Assembly: GCA_017471045.1 (NCBI GenBank)
Contig: JAFUWZ010000001.1
Coordinates: 1-47,834, forward strand
Length of the DNA stretch: 47,834 nt
Direction of reading: 5' to 3'
Source: Bacteroidales bacterium
Lineage (GTDB): Bacteria > Bacteroidota > Bacteroidia > Bacteroidales > UBA932
The translations under genes were made by a program, and so were the position numbers. The notes beneath the pieces are model-generated. The model was given only the letters and a program-made list of their open reading frames with translations, was not told where the DNA came from and ran no database searches. This document shows positions 41,492-47,834 of the stretch, piece after piece; positions within the stretch are counted from its first letter, which is position 1; the number at the start of each line of letters is the position of its first letter.

Positions 41492-42957
41492 AGTGCCTTG
41501 CCGTTGATGGTTACCGCCTCGAAACGGACGTCTTCCGCGTACTGGATGCGTGCGTCCTGGTCCGAGGTGAAAGTGCTGTGTTTGAATTCGATCCCGCGCA
41601 CGGGCATTTCCGGCAGGCCATTGATGAAGACGGCTTGCCGGGCGCCGCTGCAGACGATGTCCGAGAAATGGAAATCCCGGAACTCGGGCGTCGTCTCGTC
41701 CACGGGCCGCAGGTCCGCGCCGGCGCCTTCCTTGAGATCGGTCGCCGCTACGCCCTCGTAGTAGAGGTTGAAGATCACCCCGTAGGTGACGATGTCTTTC
41801 ATGTAAATGTGGTCGCACCAGATGTCCTTGACCCGTCCGCCGCGGCCGCGGGTGCTCTTGAAGCGCAGGCCTACGTCCGTGCCGATGAAGCGGCAGCCCG
41901 TGACCCGGATGTTCTCCACGCCGCCGGACATCTCGCTGCCGACGACAAAGCCGCCATGGCCGTGATAGACCGTACAGTCGGAGATGATCAGGTTGCGGCA
42001 TTTGCGCGCGTGGCGCCGGCCGTCTTCGTCCTTGCCGGACTTGATGCAGATGGCATCGTCTCCGACGTCGAAACTGGACCCGACGAGGATCACATTCTCA
42101 CAGGCGTCGATGTCGATGCCGTCGCCGTTGGCCGAATAGTGGGGATTGCGGACGGTGATGCCGCGGATGGTCAGGTCCTTGCACCAGAGGGGGTGCAGGT
42201 TCCAGCAGGGGCTGTTCTGGAAGGTCACACCGTCCAGCAGGATGCGCTCGCATTCGCGCAGCGACACCAGGACGGGGCGGAGGAAAGTCTTGATCTCCTG
42301 CTCGTCCAGGGAAGGATCGGGATAGTTGAGCGAACCGGCGGTCAAGCGCGCCTTCTTGTACCCTTCGTCGGGATACCAGACCTTCCCGTCGTCCGAGAGG
42401 ACGCCGCCCCGCCGGAGGATGGCCGCCCACTGGGTCTGGCCGACCTTGACCTGCTTGACCTCGCGCCAGGCATCTCCGCTGCCGTCGATGATGCCGCGGC
42501 CGGTGATGGCGATGTCGGTCGCCCCTTCGGCGTGGATTGGAGAAGTGCAGCGACGCACGTCCAGGCCTTCGAAGTTGGTGTCAATGATGGGATAGAGATC
42601 CTGGTCGGGATCGAAGACGATCAGCGCATCGGCATCCAGGTGCAACTCGATGTGGCTCTGCAGGGCGACGGGGCCCGTCCTCCAGATGCCGGCCGGCACG
42701 ACAAGACGGCCGCCGCCCTTCGCGGCGAGCGCGCCGATCGCCTGGGCGAAAGCCTCCGTGTTGAGCGCGACGCCGTCACCGACGCCGCCGAAATCGGTCA
42801 GCACGGCGCTGCGGGCAGGAATCCGGGGCTGCGCGACTTTTTCCATCTCGAAGGGCAGGCCTTCGTAGAGGGAATCCAAACGTTTGTATTCTTTGTCGCA
42901 AGAACAAAGGACCAGCAGGCCCAAGGCCAGCAGTATCAGGGAGTGTCGATGGAGCAT
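41488..42957 (-). CDS. GH28 polygalacturonase, lipoprotein
   Basis: GH28 enzymes hydrolyse galacturonan. The 489-residue product has a lipoprotein signal (Cys20 in LCSC) and a right-handed beta-helix with the four family motifs: N277-G-D279-G, D300-D301, GHGG around His334 and R365-F-K367. The early DFGGVGDGVALNTEAF is typical of bacterial exo-acting members, so release of galacturonate monomers is inferred. Its own promoter and operator lie upstream. It is the first of four genes joined by 4-bp overlaps. Confidence 0.92.
   Translation of the reverse strand: MLHRHSLILLALGLLVLCSCDKEYKRLDSLYEGLPFEMEKVAQPRIPARSAVLTDFGGVGDGVALNTEAFAQAIGALAAKGGGRLVVPAGIWRTGPVALQSHIELHLDADALIVFDPDQDLYPIIDTNFEGLDVRRCTSPIHAEGATDIAITGRGIIDGSGDAWREVKQVKVGQTQWAAILRRGGVLSDDGKVWYPDEGYKKARLTAGSLNYPDPSLDEQEIKTFLRPVLVSLRECERILLDGVTFQNSPCWNLHPLWCKDLTIRGITVRNPHYSANGDGIDIDACENVILVGSSFDVGDDAICIKSGKDEDGRRHARKCRNLIISDCTVYHGHGGFVVGSEMSGGVENIRVTGCRFIGTDVGLRFKSTRGRGGRVKDIWCDHIYMKDIVTYGVIFNLYYEGVAATDLKEGAGADLRPVDETTPEFRDFHFSDIVCSGARQAVFINGLPEMPVRGIEFKHSTFTSDQDARIQYAEDVRFEAVTINGKAL
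42877..42886. promoter_or_regulatory. Operator-like CAAACGTTTG palindrome inside GH28
   Basis: A perfect CAAACGTTTG lies 71-80 bp downstream of the GH28 start codon, in codons for Tyr-Lys-Arg-Leu. Its centre is 137 bp, close to 13 helical turns, from the centre of the identical palindrome in front of the gene. This spacing would suit looping by a tetrameric or paired LacI-type repressor. Confidence 0.55.
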
Positions 42958-42987
42958 CGGTCTAACTCAGTCTTAGTGTCAACTTTG

Positions 42988-43017
42988 CAAATATAGGAAT
43001 AAATCCAAAAATACAAA
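42988..43017 (-). promoter_or_regulatory. GH28 promoter
   Basis: On the minus strand, TTTG (43017-43014), an 18-nt spacer and a perfect TATATTTG (42995-42988) form a Bacteroidetes promoter with a slightly short spacer. The -33 element is part of the operator palindrome at 43013-43024. The leader before the GH28 start is about 25-30 nt. Confidence 0.7.
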
Positions 43018-43024
43018 CGTTTGT
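43013..43024. promoter_or_regulatory. LacI-type operator before GH28
   Basis: ACAAACGTTTGT is a perfect 12-bp palindrome with the central CpG typical of LacI/GalR-family sites. The same CAAACGTTTG core lies in the promoter region of the LacI-type gene encoded in this locus, which is the probable regulator. It covers the -33 element of the GH28 promoter. Confidence 0.75.
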
Positions 43025-43035
43025 CTTAAAGTTTT

Positions 43036-45066
43036 TCAAGGCTGAATCCGTTCTGTCACTTGTAGTTCCGATACGTCCAGGAAGCCGGCATCGTTCTTGG
43101 GGGCGTACCGGTTGCAGAAAATGCCCCATTTGGCGCCGATCCAGCGGCCGGGCTGCGCGGTGAAAGAGGCACCCGAGGGGTTATAGTCCCGGCCATCCAG
43201 GCTGTAATAGAAACGGCAGACCGCTTCCGGCCTGGCGACCGTCCGCAGCAGGGGGCTTCGTCCATCCTCGCATCCAGCGCCATCCGCTCCGTGGATAACT
43301 TGTCTACTGCGGCTGAGGGCGCCCCCGTGCCCGTCAGACGGATCGCCAGGCCCGACTTCGAGCCGGACATAGAGCGCAGTTTCCTGATAGTCTGGGTAGT
43401 GGACAGGCAGGACGCCGACCGACTCGCGGCCGTGGATCACAGGGAGAGGGGTCGAAGGAAGCAGAGCCAGCCGCCTGACCTCCTCGGGAGCGCCTTGATC
43501 GGCGCCCTGGCACGAGACCCACTCCAGGACCGGACCTTCCGTCGTATCTGTGATGCGCAGGCCGGCGTAGTCCGTCCCCATCACGACGATCCCGGCCTGC
43601 TCTCCCCTGCCCTTGAGCGACGGGTTGGGACGGAAGACGAGCCGGGCAGTAACGGTGAAGGATTCAGCCGGGAATTTCTGCTGCAGGAGGTTGGGACAGT
43701 CCCAGAGGTTACGGTACCCTTCTGCCTGCTGCACGCTGTATAGGCGTACACCGCCGCCCGGCAGGGCGAAATGCCAATAGGGCGCGGGCACGGCCGGATA
43801 CTGCCAGGCCCAGTCCAGGCCATAGGGCCCGGTCTCTGCAGCGCCGGGCACAGAAACGCGCCGCTCCGTGTCCGCTGAGGCATCGGATGCTTGCCGGGAG
43901 GCAGAGCGCTGCGCAGCGCATTCCGCCCAGGAGGGCGTCCCTTTCCTGCGCGGCGCGGCGCTCTGCCTCCCGGCTGCCGGAGCGTCCCAGGCGGAAACCG
44001 GAGCGCCGCAGCCGTCGCCGTCGGGATCATCACCGATCACCGGCCAGCCGTCGGGGCCCCAGCGCATCGGCTGCAAGTGCACAATGCGGCCGTAGGCGTC
44101 CTTGTCCTGGAAATGCACGAACCAGTCCGAGCCGTCCGGGGCAGTGACCCAGGCTCCCTGGTGAGGGGCATTGACGGGGCGCGGCCCGAAGCCATCCCGT
44201 GCGGCTCCCGACGACAGGCCGTCCTCACCTGCGGATCCGTCCGCGGCGAGCACGATGCGTTCTTCGTAGGGGCCGAAGGGAGCGGACGCGCGCAGGACCG
44301 TCTGCCACCCGGTCGCCACGCCGCCGGCCGGCGCGAAAATGTAGTAACGGCCCTCCCGCTGATAGAACTTAGTGCCCTCGATCGTCGGCTGCGTCAGATG
44401 GCCGTCGTACACGATGCGCGACGGTCCCAGCAGCCGCGAGCCGTCCGCTGCCATCGGAGCCACGAACAGCACGCTTTTCAGGCCCGCCCGGGATCCCGCG
44501 CAGGCATGTGAGAGCCAGGCCCGTCCATCCTCGTCCCAGAGCGGACAGGGGTCGATGAAGCCCTTCTCCCGGACTAGCCAGACCGGAGGCTCCCATTCCC
44601 CGGAAGGGTCCTGGGTGCGCACCATGAAGATGCCGCGGTCCGGGTCGCCGCAGAAGATGTAGAACCAGCCGTCGTGGTAGCGGATGGCCGGCGCCCAGAC
44701 ACCGTTCCCGTGCTGGACACGGGTCCGGAAATCGTGTTCCGGCCCGTCCCAGCCCGGTCCCGGATAGTCCGTCAGCGCCGCGCCGATCTGGGTCCAGTGG
44801 ACGAGGTCGCGGGAGTGGAGGACCGGCAGGCCCGGGAAGCAGTTAAAGGAAGAAGCGGTGAAGTAAAAGTCGTCGCCGACGCGGCACACGTCGGGGTCCG
44901 ACCAGTCCTGGTGCAGGATCGGATTGGCATAGCGTTCCAGCGCCGGCTGGGAGTCCGCCCCCTGCTGGGAGCTGAAAAGGAACGCCCTGCCGGGCGGAAT
45001 GCTCCCAGCCGGCGCCACGACAAGCAACGCTACAACCAAGCCCAGCGTCAGGACAAGACACCGCAT
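43036..45066 (-). CDS. GH43-like glycosidase with several GC-rich insertions
   Basis: GH43 enzymes act mostly on arabinose or xylose side chains of pectin and hemicellulose. The 676-residue protein has a signal peptide (about 1-20), a five-bladed beta-propeller with Asp in HQDWSDPDV, Asp in FIDPCPLWDEDG and Glu in QPTIEGTKF as probable base, pKa modulator and acid, and a C-terminal beta-sandwich (from about GLDWAWQYP). At least three low-complexity stretches, after the signal peptide, between the domains and near the C terminus, coincide with inverted DNA repeats and stay in frame. It starts 7 bp after kdgK. Confidence 0.87.
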   Translation of the reverse strand: MRCLVLTLGLVVALLVVAPAGSIPPGRAFLFSSQQGADSQPALERYANPILHQDWSDPDVCRVGDDFYFTASSFNCFPGLPVLHSRDLVHWTQIGAALTDYPGPGWDGPEHDFRTRVQHGNGVWAPAIRYHDGWFYIFCGDPDRGIFMVRTQDPSGEWEPPVWLVREKGFIDPCPLWDEDGRAWLSHACAGSRAGLKSVLFVAPMAADGSRLLGPSRIVYDGHLTQPTIEGTKFYQREGRYYIFAPAGGVATGWQTVLRASAPFGPYEERIVLAADGSAGEDGLSSGAARDGFGPRPVNAPHQGAWVTAPDGSDWFVHFQDKDAYGRIVHLQPMRWGPDGWPVIGDDPDGDGCGAPVSAWDAPAAGRQSAAPRRKGTPSWAECAAQRSASRQASDASADTERRVSVPGAAETGPYGLDWAWQYPAVPAPYWHFALPGGGVRLYSVQQAEGYRNLWDCPNLLQQKFPAESFTVTARLVFRPNPSLKGRGEQAGIVVMGTDYAGLRITDTTEGPVLEWVSCQGADQGAPEEVRRLALLPSTPLPVIHGRESVGVLPVHYPDYQETALYVRLEVGPGDPSDGHGGALSRSRQVIHGADGAGCEDGRSPLLRTVARPEAVCRFYYSLDGRDYNPSGASFTAQPGRWIGAKWGIFCNRYAPKNDAGFLDVSELQVTERIQP
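43231..43350. repeat. Imperfect palindromic insertion in GH43, set B
   Basis: CCTGGCGA (43231-43238) pairs with TCGCCAGG (43343-43350), CCGTC pairs with GACGG, and GGGGGC (43251-43256) pairs with GCCCCC (43321-43326), with small bulges. The loop holds CGTCCATCCTCGC (43259-43271) and CTGCGGCTGAG (43307-43317), both also in the palindrome of the GH36 gene. The encoded segment separates YVRLEVGPG from AVCRFYYSLDG, which are normally close together. Confidence 0.55.
43893..43974. repeat. Palindromic insertion in GH43 interdomain linker, set A
   Basis: Perfect 17-bp arms (43893-43909 and 43958-43974) enclose 48 bp. Read on the minus strand, the core has ACGCCCT, three bases, then GGGCGGAATGC, almost the same as the element at 44941-45014 read on the plus strand. 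It encodes a basic Ala/Arg/Ser-rich linker between the propeller and the C-terminal domain. Confidence 0.7.
44941..45014. repeat. Palindromic insertion after the GH43 signal peptide, set A
   Basis: Left arm 44941-44960 pairs with right arm 44992-45014 as 13 bp, a 3-base bulge and 7 bp. The core reads ACGCCCTGCCGGGCGGAATGC-like sequence on the plus strand. It encodes residues about 18-42, between the signal peptide and the start of the catalytic domain (ERYANPILHQD). Confidence 0.7.
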
Positions 45067-45072
45067 ATCCGC

Positions 45073-46110
45073 CTAACGCGAGACGCGGCCGGAACCGCCG
45101 CCGTTGATCAGGCCTTCAACCTCGGCGGCCGTCACGCGGTTGTAGTCGCCCAGGATCGTATGCTTGAGGGCCGAAGCCGCCGCCGCAAATTCGATCGCCT
45201 CCTGATCCGTCGGATAAGTCAGCAAGCCGTACAGCAAGCCGCCCATGAACGAATCACCGCCGCCCACGCGGTCCACGATGTGCGTGATATCATACCGACG
45301 GCTCTGCCAAAGGGTCTTGCCGTCGTATAGCACGCCGCCCCAGGTGTTGTGGTTGGCGTTGATCGAGCCGCGCAGGGTCACGGCCACTTTCTTGCAGCGC
45401 GGGAAGCGCTCCATCAGCTGGCGGCACACGCTCTCGAAGCGGGTCTGGTCGATCTCGCCGCCCGTCTTCTCGGCGTCGAAGCCCTCGGGCTTGATGCCGA
45501 ATTCCTTCTCGGCGTCCTCCTCGTTGCCGAGGATCAGGTCGCAGCCCTCGACGAGTGCGGGCATCACTTCGGACGCCGTCTTGCCGTACTTCCAGAGTTT
45601 CTTGCGGTAATTGAGGTCGCAGGAGACCTTGACGCCCATCTCATTTGCCACGCGGATCGCTTCCAGGCAGGCGTCGGCCGCGCCCTGGCTCAGCGCCGGC
45701 GTGATGCCGGTCCAGTGGAACCAGTCCGCGCCTTCCAGCACGCGCCGCCAGTCCACCATGCCCGGCCGGATCTCGGCGATCGCCGAATGCGCCCGGTCAT
45801 AGATCACCTTGCTGCCGCGCGCCACGGCGCCGGTCTCGAGGAAATAAATGCCCATGCGGTCCCCGCCCTGCACGATCCCGTCCGTATCGACCCCCAGGCC
45901 GCGGAGCTCGGCCAGGCACATCCGGGCAACGTCATTGTCCGGGAGCCGGGTTACGAAACTCGCGTCCACGCCGCAGTTGGCCAGGGACACGGCGACATTG
46001 GCCTCACCGCCGCCGAAGGTAACATCGAACTGACGGGCCTGCGAGAAACGCGCATAACCCGGAGTGGAGAGGCGAAGCATCACTTCGCCGAAGGTAACTA
46101 CTTTTGACAT
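45073..46110 (-). CDS. kdgK: 2-keto-3-deoxygluconate kinase, PfkB family
   Basis: KdgK phosphorylates KDG to KDPG, the point where the galacturonate and unsaturated-uronate branches join. The 345-residue protein has the ribokinase fold with FGEVMLRLSTPGYARF, GGGEANVAVSLANCG, SCDLNYRKKLW and the PfkB signature DRVGGGDSFMGGLLYG with catalytic Asp286 (GGGD in place of the more common GAGD). Other PfkB sugar kinases look similar, and the KDG assignment relies on the pectin context and the N-terminal block. It overlaps the LacI-type gene by 13 bp. Confidence 0.88.
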   Translation of the reverse strand: MSKVVTFGEVMLRLSTPGYARFSQARQFDVTFGGGEANVAVSLANCGVDASFVTRLPDNDVARMCLAELRGLGVDTDGIVQGGDRMGIYFLETGAVARGSKVIYDRAHSAIAEIRPGMVDWRRVLEGADWFHWTGITPALSQGAADACLEAIRVANEMGVKVSCDLNYRKKLWKYGKTASEVMPALVEGCDLILGNEEDAEKEFGIKPEGFDAEKTGGEIDQTRFESVCRQLMERFPRCKKVAVTLRGSINANHNTWGGVLYDGKTLWQSRRYDITHIVDRVGGGDSFMGGLLYGLLTYPTDQEAIEFAAAASALKHTILGDYNRVTAAEVEGLINGGGSGRVSR

Positions 46111-47090
46111 ATACTGTTTCTGTTGGATGATTCACGGATGTGGAGTTCCATCGAAATGACAGTCGTCGCCTGCGACCGGAACAGGAAAGCCTTGGCGGCC
46201 ACCCGCCCCATCTCGAAGGCGTGCTGGCCCAGGGAACTCAAGGACGGCGACATCAAACTGGCAAACGTCTCGTCGGCCGTCCCCACGATCCCGAAATCCC
46301 GCGGCAGGCTCAAGCCCTTCCACCGAAGGGCTTCCATCGCGCCGAGGGCCGAGAAATCGCCCGCGCTGTACAAGGCGTCGCAGCCCGCTTCTGCCGCCTG
46401 CAATGCCGCGTCCCAGCCCGTCTCCCGCAGGATACAGTCCTGGAAAACGAGGGATTCGTCATAGGCCAGGCCACTGTCCTCCAAGGCTTTGCGATACCCC
46501 CGCAGGCGGTCGGAGAAAGCCTCGCAGCACAGATGACCCGCCAGCGTACCGACCCGGCGGTATCCGTTGGCAATCAGATGACGGGTGGCGGCATACGCGC
46601 TCTCATAATTGTCGTTGACCACCTTGGCTCCCGGCAGGGAACGGAAGACGCGGTCGAACTGGACCAGCGGGATGTCACCCAGCGCCTCCGCAATCGGAGC
46701 GGGATCCTCCGTTTCAATGGCATGGGACATCAGGACACAGGCCACCTGATTCTTGCGCAGGGTATGCAGGGCCTGCAGTTCCGCCTCCCGCCGCTCGTGG
46801 GTCTGGCAGATCAGGACATTGTAACCGGCCTCATTCAGGATAGACTCCGCGCCGCCGATCACATTGGAGAAGAACTCCCGGTAAATGCGCGGCACGATGA
46901 TGCCGACGATGCTGGACCGGCCCCGGCGCAGGTTGGAAGCCATGACGTTGCGCTCATAGCCCATGCTGCGGGCTGTCTCCTCGACCGTCCTGCGGGTTTC
47001 CTCCTTGACGCGAGGGCTGCCCGAAAGGGCACGAGATACCGTGGAAGGAGTCACGCCAAGGGCCTTCGCAATGTCCGTAATCGTCACCAT
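46098..47090 (-). CDS. LacI-family transcriptional regulator of the pectin locus
   Basis: The 330-residue protein has an N-terminal helix-turn-helix (VTITDIAKALGVTPSTVSRALSG), the hinge region (YERNVMASNLRRGRSSIVGII) that inserts into the central CpG of the operator, and a periplasmic-binding-protein-like effector domain (VLMSHAIET, VVNDNYESAYAATRHLIANGY, YSAGDFSALGAME). CAAACGTTTG palindromes lie in its own promoter and at GH28. The effector is probably a pectin catabolite such as KDG or a related uronate, but this is inferred. It heads an operon with kdgK and the GH43 gene. Confidence 0.93.
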   Translation of the reverse strand: MVTITDIAKALGVTPSTVSRALSGSPRVKEETRRTVEETARSMGYERNVMASNLRRGRSSIVGIIVPRIYREFFSNVIGGAESILNEAGYNVLICQTHERREAELQALHTLRKNQVACVLMSHAIETEDPAPIAEALGDIPLVQFDRVFRSLPGAKVVNDNYESAYAATRHLIANGYRRVGTLAGHLCCEAFSDRLRGYRKALEDSGLAYDESLVFQDCILRETGWDAALQAAEAGCDALYSAGDFSALGAMEALRWKGLSLPRDFGIVGTADETFASLMSPSLSSLGQHAFEMGRVAAKAFLFRSQATTVISMELHIRESSNRNSICQK

Positions 47091-47098
47091 CTTGCGGA

Positions 47099-47130
47099 CA
47101 AAGATAGAATTATTTTGTTATTAATGCAAA
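47099..47130 (-). promoter_or_regulatory. Promoter of the LacI-type gene, nearly leaderless
   Basis: On the minus strand, TTTG (47130-47127), a 20-nt spacer and a perfect TATCTTTG (47106-47099) match the consensus. The start codon is at 47090, so the transcript would begin only a few bases before it. The -33 TTTG is one half of the operator palindrome, which gives a direct means of autoregulation. Confidence 0.7.
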
Positions 47131-47144
47131 CGTTTGTATATTTG
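47114..47144 (+). promoter_or_regulatory. Promoter of the kduD-like gene
   Basis: TTTG at 47114-47117, a 19-nt spacer and a perfect TATATTTG at 47137-47144 match the Bacteroidetes promoter. The operator palindrome fills the spacer and touches the -7 element. The start codon follows at 47171. Confidence 0.8.
47127..47136. promoter_or_regulatory. Shared LacI-type operator in the divergent promoter region
   Basis: CAAACGTTTG lies within ATGCAAACGTTTGTAT, palindromic over 16 bp apart from one outer pair. It overlaps the -33 element of the regulator gene and the spacer of the kduD-like promoter, so one bound dimer could block both. Confidence 0.8.
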
Positions 47145-47170
47145 TTGGAGACTACCTTATTCTTTTGTAT

Positions 47171-47834
47171 ATGACAGACTTGTTTTCACTGAAAGGGAAG
47201 AATGCCTGGATCACGGGCGCTTCCTATGGCATCGGCTTCAACATCGCCAATGCCTTCGCCGCGGCCGGCATCGACCACATCATTTTCAATGACATCAACG
47301 AGGCGGCCCTCGAGCGCGGACTGCAGAACTACAAGGAGGCCGGCATCACCAACGTCACAGGCTATGTCTGCGACGTGACCAAGGAGGATGACGTCAAGGC
47401 CCTGGTGGAGCGCATCCACGCCGAAGTGGGCCAGATCGACATCCTGGTCAACAACGCCGGCATCATCAAACGCATCCCGATGCACGAGATGAAGCGCAGC
47501 GAGTTCCAGGCCGTCATCGACGTGGACCTCGTCGCCCCGTATATCGTGTCCGCCGCCGTCCTGCCCGAAATGATGGAGCGCCGCGAAGGCAAGATCATCA
47601 ACATCTGCTCGATGATGTCCGAGCTCGGGCGCGAGACCGTCAGCGCCTACGCCGCCGCGAAGGGCGGACTCAAGATGCTGACCCGCAACATCTGCTCCGA
47701 GTACGGCGAGTACAACATCCAGTGCAACGGCATCGGCCCCGGCTACATCGCCACGCCCCAGACCGCTCCCCTGCGGGAAATCCAGCCGAACGGCAGCCGC
47801 CATCCGTTCGACAGCTTCATCTGCGCCAAGACCC
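47171..47834 (+). CDS. KduD-like short-chain dehydrogenase (partial, runs off the window)
   Basis: The first 221 residues are present. They show the SDR cofactor loop TGASYGIG, NNAGIIKR, the catalytic Ser and YxxxK in SAYAAAKGG and the late GPGYIATP. The family covers gluconate 5-dehydrogenase and 2-dehydro-3-deoxy-D-gluconate 5-dehydrogenase (KduD). In this locus, reduction of 3-deoxy-D-glycero-2,5-hexodiulosonate to KDG, the last step before KdgK for unsaturated uronates released by PL1 and GH105, is the more likely role. No kduI is visible; it may lie beyond the edge. Confidence 0.85.
   Translation, partial: MTDLFSLKGKNAWITGASYGIGFNIANAFAAAGIDHIIFNDINEAALERGLQNYKEAGITNVTGYVCDVTKEDDVKALVERIHAEVGQIDILVNNAGIIKRIPMHEMKRSEFQAVIDVDLVAPYIVSAAVLPEMMERREGKIINICSMMSELGRETVSAYAAAKGGLKMLTRNICSEYGEYNIQCNGIGPGYIATPQTAPLREIQPNGSRHPFDSFICAKT

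Noticed and set aside
44190-44262. Another Gly/Ala-rich stretch in GH43 (AADGSAGEDGLSSGAARDG)
   Set aside because: It may be an insertion, but I could not pair clear arms or find the cores of either palindrome set, so it is not listed as an element.
44522-44533. Further copy of CGTCCATCCTCG in the GH43 gene
   Set aside because: It encodes the conserved DEDGRA of the GH43 catalytic domain and is not within an inverted repeat, so it is ordinary coding sequence.
1-47834. CRISPR arrays, rRNA, tRNA genes and insertion sequences
   Set aside because: No regularly spaced repeats, no transposase motifs and no rRNA or tRNA cloverleaf was recognised by eye. A tRNAscan or Infernal run would be the proper test.

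Overview
The window looks like a GC-rich chromosome segment from a Bacteroidota bacterium, most likely an uncultured gut or rumen Bacteroidales. The evidence is promoter-like sequences of the Bacteroidetes type (TTTG, about 19-21 nt, TAnnTTTG), a SusC/SusD pair, lipobox-type glycan enzymes, a Bacteroidetes-style FtsL, and a division cluster without murF and ddl. Family-level placement is not possible from sequence reading alone.

Region 1 (1-18371, all + strand) is a compact division and cell-wall (dcw) cluster: mraZ, rsmH, ftsL, ftsI, murE, mraY, murD, ftsW, murG, murC, ftsQ, ftsA, ftsZ. It is followed without a clear break by gltX, rpiB and truB. Upstream of mraZ, four TGGAA boxes repeat at exactly 10 bp beside a good promoter, which fits autorepression by MraZ. 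FtsI ends where a PASTA domain would be expected, and FtsZ has an altered nucleotide-binding glycine motif.

Region 2 (18372-24244, + strand) holds a 46-aa peptide gene translationally coupled to a lipoprotein with a C-terminal DUF5722 (clan-A-like hydrolase) domain, a secreted GH36 alpha-galactosidase with its own promoter, a remnant of a BlaR1-type M56 peptidase gene, and a 30-bp-stem hairpin between convergent genes.

Region 3 (24245-47834) is a pectin/homogalacturonan utilisation locus, all on the - strand except the last gene. In transcription order it encodes a LacI-type regulator, 2-keto-3-deoxygluconate kinase, a GH43-like enzyme, GH28, a CE12-like/CE8 fusion, GH105, PL1, SusC, SusD, a DUF4957/DUF5123-like surface protein, altronate dehydratase (uxaA) and tagaturonate reductase (uxaB). 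A KduD-like dehydrogenase diverges from the regulator and runs off the right edge. Together these would de-esterify and cut pectin outside the cell, import the oligomers, and convert galacturonate and unsaturated uronates to KDG and then KDPG. A perfect CAAACGTTTG palindrome occurs between the divergent regulator and kduD-like genes, in front of GH28, and again inside GH28, so the regulator probably acts at these sites.

Most notable: (i) the SusC transporter carries a complete OmpA-like peptidoglycan-binding domain after its beta-barrel, which would tether a TonB-dependent glycan importer to the cell wall; (ii) at least two sets of related palindromic elements occur, several of them in frame inside glycoside hydrolase genes; (iii) the DUF5123-like protein contains a recent near-identical tandem duplication of a C-terminal module.
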